Shown: in pieces, positions 59,436 to 64,000 of the stretch | Layout: the number at the start of each line of letters is the position of its first letter | How positions within the stretch are numbered: the stretch's first letter is position 1 | Assembly: GCF_029167105.1 (NCBI RefSeq) | Contig: NZ_JARFML010000016.1 | Location: forward strand, 62,001-126,000 | Source of the DNA: Bradyrhizobium yuanmingense | GTDB lineage: Bacteria > Pseudomonadota > Alphaproteobacteria > Rhizobiales > Xanthobacteraceae | Reading direction: 5' to 3' | DNA: 64,000 bases | The notes under the pieces: generated by a model | What the model was told of the DNA's origin: nothing | What the model saw: only the letters and a program-made list of their open reading frames with translations | Databases searched by the model: none | Program-made: the position numbers and the translations under genes

Positions 59436-60224
59436 CTACCAGTTGCGCCTTTGCCCGCGCAGCGTCGGCAGGCCGATGCCCGCCGCATCGAAGCCGCCGT
59501 CCACGGCCAAAATTTGGCCGGTGATGTAGCTCGCACGGCTCGAGCACAGGAAATAGATCGCTTCCGCGAGTTCCTCTTCCAGGCCGTAGCGGTTGAGCGG
59601 AATGGCGTCGTGATAGTCGGCGCGGATCTCCTTGGTGTGAACCTGCTTCGCCATCGCGGTGTCGACCGGCCCCGGTGCGACCGCGTTGACGCGGATGTTG
59701 AGGGAGGCGAGCTCGACCGCGAGCTGCTTGGTGAGGTGTGCAAGGCCTGCTTTGCTGGTGCCGTAGGCCGAGCGCAGCGTCGAAGCGCGCACGGCCGAGA
59801 TCGAGGTGATGTTGACGATGGCGCCGCCACCACCGTCGCGCATCAGGGGCACCGCCGCCTTGGTGCAGAGGAACGGTCCGGTGAGGTTGACCTCGAGCAC
59901 GCGGCGCCAGTCGGCATCCGACGTCTCCATCAGCGGCGCGAACACCGCGATGCCGGCATTGTTGACCAGCGCGTCCAGCCGGCCGAACCGCCGCGCGATC
60001 GTCGTCATTGCGGTGCTGACTGCGGCCGCGTCGGCGACATCGCAGGTCAGCGCCAGCGTCGCCTCGCTCTGGCCGATGTCCGCGACCGCGCGGCCGAGCA
60101 GTTCGTGCTCGATGTCGAGCAGGGCCACGCGCCAGCCCTCGGCCAAGAATTTCTTCGCGGTCGCAAGCCCGATGCCGCGGGCGGCACCGGTGACGAGGGC
60201 GACTTTTTGCGGGGCTTGCGGCAT
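59436..60224 (-). CDS. short-chain dehydrogenase/reductase
   Basis: A 262-aa classical SDR, ATG at 60224. NAD(P) motif T-G-A-A-R-G-I-G (about 13-20), N-N-A-G, catalytic Ser in N-I-T-S-I-S, and Y-G-T-S-K (Tyr and Lys). The C-terminus is the usual Y-I-T-G-Q-I-L-A-V-D-G-G. Substrate not predictable. It stands alone, with 269 bp of apparently non-coding DNA between its start and the divergent DGPF gene. Confidence 0.88.
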   Translation of the reverse strand: MPQAPQKVALVTGAARGIGLATAKKFLAEGWRVALLDIEHELLGRAVADIGQSEATLALTCDVADAAAVSTAMTTIARRFGRLDALVNNAGIAVFAPLMETSDADWRRVLEVNLTGPFLCTKAAVPLMRDGGGGAIVNITSISAVRASTLRSAYGTSKAGLAHLTKQLAVELASLNIRVNAVAPGPVDTAMAKQVHTKEIRADYHDAIPLNRYGLEEELAEAIYFLCSSRASYITGQILAVDGGFDAAGIGLPTLRGQRRNW

Positions 60225-60493
60225 TGGCTAGTCTGTCCTGCGTCCGGGAGCGGCGTGCGAGAGCGCCGGCCCCTTTTACTGCGCTTTCGTTCCGGCATGA
60301 AAGGCCTCGCCGAGCCGATCGAGCCCGATGCGGCCCAGAATGCGCCAGCCGCGGCTGCGCTCTGCGGGCTCGAAATAATAATTTCTGTCCCGCTGTCGGC
60401 CCGGCAGAACGCCGTTCGTCTTGGAGGTGAGCGCGGGCCAGCCGTTTCCGCCCGCAGGACATATCGGAGCGACTGAGACAGCGAGGAAATCCC

Positions 60494-60898
60494 ATGCGAT
60501 TCATGATGCTGATGATCCCGCTCGGCTACGAGAACGCGCCGCCGGAGGTGCAACTCGATCCCGAGCGCGTCGCCGCGATGATGCGCTACAACGAGGCGCT
60601 GAAGGACGCAGGCGTGCTGATCACGCTCGATGGGCTGCACCCGCCGTCGACCGGGGCGCGCGTCTCGTTTGCGACCGGCCAGCCCATCGTCACCGACGGG
60701 CCCTTCGCGGAAGCCAAGGAAGTCCTGGGCGGCTATTGGATGATCGAGGTCGCCTCGCGCGCCGAGGCGATCGCCTGGGCCAAGAAATGTCCCGCTTCAG
60801 CCAACGAGATCATCGAGGTCCGCCAGGTGCAGGAGATGGCCGACTACTCGCCCGAAGTGCAAGAGATCGTCGCCGGGTTTGGCGACCTGAAGACATAA
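60494..60898 (+). CDS. YCII/DGPF-domain protein
   Basis: A 134-aa protein, ATG at 60494. M-R-F-M-M-L-M-I at the start and V-T-D-G-P-F-A-E-A-K-E-V-L-G-G-Y-W are the family marks. It is a second member of the DGPF group in the region (the other is at 55253), here without an adjacent sigma gene but 50 bp before another small YCII-like gene. It may be a partner or target of the sigma factor 4 kb away; that is inference. Confidence 0.88.
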   Translation: MRFMMLMIPLGYENAPPEVQLDPERVAAMMRYNEALKDAGVLITLDGLHPPSTGARVSFATGQPIVTDGPFAEAKEVLGGYWMIEVASRAEAIAWAKKCPASANEIIEVRQVQEMADYSPEVQEIVAGFGDLKT

Positions 60899-60947
60899 AC
60901 GAAACAGCCGCTGCACGATTTCCCAAGCAACCTGAAGGAGAAAATCA

Positions 60948-61313
60948 ATGAGCACCGGACACAAATTTCTCGCCATCTATCTCGGCAGCACGAGCGGATC
61001 GAAAATGGCGGCGTGGCGCGCGCTGCCCGAGGCCGAGCGGAAGGCGAAGGAGCAGGAGGGCATGGCCGCCTGGCACGGCTGGGTCGAGAAGCACAAATCC
61101 GTGATCGTCGAGATGGGCGGGCCGCTCGGCAAGACCCACAGGATCGACGGGAGCGGCATCACCGAGGTCAGCAACGCGCTGACCGGTTTCACGGTGGTGC
61201 GCGCCGCCTCGCAGGAGGACGCTGCAAAGCTGTTTGAGAACCATCCGCATTTTGCGATCTTTCCGGGCGAGGCGATCGAAGTCATGCCCGTGCTGCCGAT
61301 TCCGGAGATGTAG
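60948..61313 (+). CDS. small YCII-like hypothetical protein
   Basis: A 121-aa protein, ATG at 60948 after AAGGAGAAAATC. It has the alpha/beta ferredoxin-like length and pattern of YCII-related proteins (F-L-A-I-Y-L-G-S at the start, G-F-T-V-V-R-A-A-S-Q-E-D-A-A-K-L-F and H-F-A-I-F-P-G near the end) but lacks a clear D-G-P-F motif. Probably co-transcribed with the preceding DGPF gene. Confidence 0.75.
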   Translation: MSTGHKFLAIYLGSTSGSKMAAWRALPEAERKAKEQEGMAAWHGWVEKHKSVIVEMGGPLGKTHRIDGSGITEVSNALTGFTVVRAASQEDAAKLFENHPHFAIFPGEAIEVMPVLPIPEM

Positions 61314-61350
61314 CCCTGAGCGGATAGGTATCCGGGCGGCCAAGTGGGCC

Positions 61351-61450
61351 GTCATTCCGGGGCGGTCCGCAGGACCGAACCCGGAATCTCGACATTCTCA
61401 GGTGCGCAGGCGCGCACCGTAGTTCGGCTCTATGAGCCGCCCGGAATGAC
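61351..61450. repeat. 100-bp palindromic intergenic repeat, copy B (inverted)
   Basis: Begins GTCATTCCGGGG and ends CCGGAATGAC. Its reverse complement matches copy A at 56915-57014, best over an inner 58-base block (55 identities). The two copies face each other across 4.3 kb. Confidence 0.8.
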
Positions 61451-61505
61451 TGCGGAGAATACGGGGTTAATCACGAGCGATTCCCGCTAGTGACCTTCAC
61501 GCCCG

Positions 61506-61532
61506 GCTCATGTAAAGCTCGTTCACATGAGC
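61506..61532. promoter_or_regulatory. palindromic operator over the TetR start (autoregulation)
   Basis: GCTCATGTAAA and TTCACATGAGC are 11-base arms with one mismatch across 5 bases. The core ATGTAAA-N5-TTCACAT (61510-61528) recurs almost exactly at 62335-62353. It covers the TetR start codon at 61527. Confidence 0.75.
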
Positions 61533-62267
61533 TGGCGCAAGGAGCAGCGCCGCGCCGAGCGCGGCTATCACCACGGCAATCTGAAGGAAGCCCTGTTGCA
61601 GGCGGCCCTCGGGCTGATCGCCGAGAAGGGGGCGGCCGGCTTCACCTTCGCCGATGCCGCGCGCATGGCCGGGGTCAGTGCGGCCGCGCCCTACCGGCAT
61701 TTCCGCGACCGTGACGAGCTGCTGTCCTCGATCGCCCAGCGCGGTTTCGAGCAGTTCGAGGCGCGCCTGTCGGCGGCCTGGGACGACGGGCGGCCCGACA
61801 CGGTCACCGCCTTCGAACGCGTCGGCAAGGCCTATCTCGCTTTCGCCCGCGCGGAGCCGGCCTTCTACAACGCGATGTTCGAATCGGGCGTGCCGGTGGA
61901 TGCCAATCCTGCGCTTCAGGCCGCCAGCGAACGCGCATTCAACATTATTCGCGCCGCAGCCGAGCGGCTCGCGGCCCTGACGCCGCCGGGCACGCCGCGG
62001 CCGCCGGCGATGATGATGGCCTTGCACATCTGGTCGATGGCACACGGCGTGGCCTCGCTGTTTTCCCGCGGCGATGCCGCGCGCCGCAAGCTGCCGATGT
62101 CGCCGGACGAGCTGCTGGAGGCCGAGGTGCTGATCTATCTGCGCGGCCTCGGCTTCCCGACCGACCGCCGTCCCACAGGCAAGGGCGCCGAGCCGCCGCC
62201 GGTGCCGCCGGAGGCTCCCTCCGGTTCGGGCCTGCCGCCCGGCAGCCCCTGGGGTAAGCCGAAATAA
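61527..62267 (+). CDS. TetR/AcrR family regulator (WHG-domain type)
   Basis: A 246-aa TetR protein, ATG at 61527. Y-H-H-G-N-L-K-E-A-L near the N-terminus and the helix-turn-helix F-T-F-A-D-A-A-R-M-A-G-V-S-A-A-A-P-Y-R-H-F-R-D-R are clear. The C-terminal part is the WHG-type ligand domain (H-I-W-S-M-A-H-G-V-A-S-L) followed by a Pro/Gly-rich tail of about 30 residues. A strong palindrome overlaps the start, and the same half-sites stand before the DUF2852 gene, so it probably represses both. Confidence 0.92.
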   Translation: MSWRKEQRRAERGYHHGNLKEALLQAALGLIAEKGAAGFTFADAARMAGVSAAAPYRHFRDRDELLSSIAQRGFEQFEARLSAAWDDGRPDTVTAFERVGKAYLAFARAEPAFYNAMFESGVPVDANPALQAASERAFNIIRAAAERLAALTPPGTPRPPAMMMALHIWSMAHGVASLFSRGDAARRKLPMSPDELLEAEVLIYLRGLGFPTDRRPTGKGAEPPPVPPEAPSGSGLPPGSPWGKPK

Positions 62268-62307
62268 GATTGCGCAAATAATCACGCGGGCGTGTCTTGC
62301 TGCCAGC

Positions 62308-62353
62308 TTGACAAAATCGCGGGATGGTCTAGCTATGTAAATGTTATTTACAT
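62308..62353 (+). promoter_or_regulatory. promoter and operator of the DUF2852 gene
   Basis: TTGACA at 62308-62313 is a consensus -35 element. The expected -10 zone is occupied by the perfect palindrome ATGTAAAT-GTT-ATTTACAT (62335-62353), whose core ATGTAAA-N5-TTTACAT copies the site over the upstream TetR start. Binding there would block polymerase. Confidence 0.75.
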
Positions 62354-62388
62354 TCACAACGGCGCTGGTGCCGTGATGGAGAAGGGAA

Positions 62389-62880
62389 ATGGCCTACACC
62401 GCTGATGTCAATCGCTGGCGCGGCCCGTCGAACCAACAGCAATATTACGAGCGCCCCCGCATGCTGGACACGCCCTGGCATCCCGGCTGGATCGCCGTGA
62501 CCATTCTCGGCTTCATCATCTGGTGGCCGATCGGACTTGCCCTTCTCTTTTTCACACTTGGGAGCAGAAGAATGTCGTGCTGGAGCAATCAGGATCGCTG
62601 GCAGAACAAGATGGAAAAGATGCAGTACAAGATGGATCGCATGCGCGACCGCATGGAGCGCCGCGGCTTCGGTTTTGGCTTCGGCCCGCCGTCCTCCGGC
62701 AACCGCGCCTTCGACGAGTATCGCAGTGAGACGCTGCGCCGGCTCGAGGAAGAGCAGGTCGAGTTCAAGAACTTCCTCGACCGCCTGCGTCACGCCAAGG
62801 ACAAGGAAGAGTTCGATCAGTTCATGGCGCAGCACAAGACGCGTCCGACCCCGCCGCCGACCGACCAGCAGCAGGGCTGA
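62389..62880 (+). CDS. DUF2852 family membrane protein
   Basis: A 163-aa protein, ATG at 62389. One strong membrane segment (G-W-I-A-V-T-I-L-G-F-I-I-W-W-P-I-G-L-A-L) at about 33-57 is followed by a basic, Met/Arg-rich helical region and a Glu/Arg-rich coiled coil (R-L-E-E-E-Q-V-E-F-K-N-F-L-D-R-L). This is the DUF2852 layout found widely in Rhizobiales. Function unknown. Its promoter carries the operator shared with the neighbouring TetR gene. Confidence 0.85.
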   Translation: MAYTADVNRWRGPSNQQQYYERPRMLDTPWHPGWIAVTILGFIIWWPIGLALLFFTLGSRRMSCWSNQDRWQNKMEKMQYKMDRMRDRMERRGFGFGFGPPSSGNRAFDEYRSETLRRLEEEQVEFKNFLDRLRHAKDKEEFDQFMAQHKTRPTPPPTDQQQG

Positions 62881-62942
62881 TCCGAAGAATTGCACGTCTC
62901 AAAGCCTTCAGGCGCATGCCCCCAAGTCCTGATGGCCCCGAG

Positions 62943-62983
62943 CCGCCCGTCTGCGCAACCCGCAGGCGGGCGGTTTGGTTTTG
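62943..62983 (+). terminator. intrinsic terminator after the DUF2852 gene
   Basis: CCGCCCGTCTGCG (62943-62955) pairs with CGCAGGCGGGCGG (62961-62973), with one G-U pair, and is followed by TTTGGTTTTG. It sits 62 bp after the stop, a good Rho-independent terminator. Confidence 0.75.
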
Positions 62984-63014
62984 GGGGCGAGCGTAAGCGG
63001 ACGGCCGCGATGGT

Positions 63015-64000
63015 TCAGGTCGTCGCCGCAAGCTGCGTGCGAACCGACGCCAGGAAGTGGTCGTAGGCGTGGTCGACGATCTCGTTGAGCGATCGCGTTC
63101 GCGCGAACATCGCCTTGGCCTCCGCGAGAAACTCCTCGCGTGTCGGGATCTTCGGCAGATGCAAATGCGTCAGCGCGTCGACACCTTCATGCGCGCGATT
63201 GAGGATGTCGTGCAGCGTCGGCAGCTGCAACTGGGCGAGATCGGCCCGGCGGCGTGCCGACGAGATCGCATGCGCCAGGGTTTGCGCATCGAACCGTCCG
63301 GCGAGCTCGCGAGCCGCCCGCTGGATGACCCGCGCGCCGAGCGGCTGCTCGTTGCGCAGCACCTGTTCGGGCGGCGCCTTCATGCTCCAGACGACGCCGA
63401 TCCACGACAGCAGCGTCAGGATGTAATAGGTCACGTCGACCTCCCACCAGCGAAAGCCCTGTCGCACGCTGCTCTGGTAGGCGTGGTGATTGTTGTGCCA
63501 GCCTTCACCCAGCGTGAACAACGCCAGCAGCCAGTTGTTGCGGGAATCATCGCCGGTCACGTAGCGCTTGCGCCCATGCACATGGGCGAGAGAGTTGATG
63601 CAGAAGGTCGCGTGATAGAGCAGCACCGTGCTCCAGAGAAAGCCGACGACGAGGCCCGACCATCCTGCGATCAGGAAGCAGAGCCCTGCCAGCACAAACG
63701 CCGGCAGCAGCTCCAGCCGATGCAGCCACATCAGCTCGGGATAGGCGGCGAGATCGCCGACCTTCACGAGGTCGGTTGCGTCGTGCTGCCGGTAAAAGAT
63801 CCAACCGAGATGGCTATAGAGGAAGCCGCGGTGACGCGGTGAATGCACGTCGTTTTCGGTGTCGGAATGCAGGTGATGGTGGCGATGTTTGGCCGCCCAC
63901 CACAACACGCTCTTCTGGGCGCTGCTTTGCGCAAGGCAGGCCAGGATGAACTGAAACACCCGGCTGGTCGCAAACGCCCGATGCGAGAAATAGCGATGGT
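63015..64000 (-). CDS. acyl-CoA desaturase, partial (5' end outside the window)
   Basis: The frame runs off the right edge; 328 codons are visible, in frame from H-R-Y-F-S-H at the edge. The three desaturase histidine boxes are present: H-R-Y-F-S-H (box 1), H-R-H-H-H (box 2) and H-N-N-H-H (box 3), with E-G-W-H-N-N-H-H-A-Y. A GTG at 63959 is not the true start, because box 1 lies upstream of it. This is a delta-9-type membrane desaturase, di-iron, acting on acyl chains. A C-terminal extension of about 100 residues (H-E-G-V-D-A-L-T-H-L-H-L) follows the catalytic core. Confidence 0.9.
   Translation of the reverse strand, partial: HRYFSHRAFATSRVFQFILACLAQSSAQKSVLWWAAKHRHHHLHSDTENDVHSPRHRGFLYSHLGWIFYRQHDATDLVKVGDLAAYPELMWLHRLELLPAFVLAGLCFLIAGWSGLVVGFLWSTVLLYHATFCINSLAHVHGRKRYVTGDDSRNNWLLALFTLGEGWHNNHHAYQSSVRQGFRWWEVDVTYYILTLLSWIGVVWSMKAPPEQVLRNEQPLGARVIQRAARELAGRFDAQTLAHAISSARRRADLAQLQLPTLHDILNRAHEGVDALTHLHLPKIPTREEFLAEAKAMFARTRSLNEIVDHAYDHFLASVRTQLAATT

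Overview
The window looks like a chromosomal segment of a slow-growing rhizobial alphaproteobacterium, most likely Bradyrhizobium or a close relative. The evidence is high GC, the gene order yebC-like, ruvC, ruvA, ruvB, then ybgC, many importers for nitrogen compounds, and several short palindromic intergenic repeats of the kind common in that genus. I saw no tRNA, rRNA, CRISPR array, prophage or intact insertion sequence. The genus is an inference from style and content, not from a marker gene.

Layout. Positions 1-1.3 kb are a decayed patch where the 5' part of one gene meets the 3' part of another. At 1.3-6.0 kb (minus strand) lie a D-threonine aldolase-type PLP enzyme and two soluble chemoreceptors sharing an unusual C-terminal domain. 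At 6.2-11.4 kb is a conserved core: a YebC-family protein, ruvCAB, a Tat-type metallophosphoesterase, ybgC and a small NTF2-like protein. At 11.5-30.8 kb is a large catabolic region for small nitrogen compounds. It holds two LysR regulators, a class I glutamine amidotransferase, an N-carbamoyl-D-amino acid hydrolase, a polar amino acid ABC importer with two paralogous binding proteins, a polysaccharide deacetylase-fold hydrolase of the PgdA/cyclic imidase type, a family 5 binding protein, an amidohydrolase, a polyamine-type ABC importer, a four-gene flavin/iron-sulfur amine or imino acid dehydrogenase, and a RidA protein.

At 31-42.5 kb the content is mixed: an ABC-F ATPase, a DctA carboxylate carrier, a nucleobase permease, a short-chain dehydrogenase, a Kef-type antiporter, a small trimeric autotransporter, a LuxR-type regulator and a sirtuin. 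At 42.6-49.4 kb, hydantoinase A and B genes run into a three-part TRAP importer behind a consensus sigma-54 promoter. At 49.7-52.7 kb is a quinoprotein dehydrogenase set: PQQ enzyme, cytochrome c and a MxaJ/XoxJ-like periplasmic protein. At 52.7-64 kb are a GST/TetR divergent pair, a hydroxypyruvate reductase-like gene, an ECF sigma factor with DGPF/YCII partners, small secreted proteins, a short-chain dehydrogenase, a TetR-DUF2852 pair and, running off the right edge, an acyl-CoA desaturase.

How the parts fit. Most operons couple an importer to hydrolases or oxidases, suggesting scavenging of amides, ureides, imino acids and polyamine-like molecules. The sigma-54 promoter in front of the hydantoinase/TRAP operon suggests that at least that part responds to nitrogen status. 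The strongest regulatory observations are two matched operator pairs beside the two TetR genes. Functions of the catabolic clusters are inferred from family membership and neighbourhood; no substrate can be read from sequence alone.
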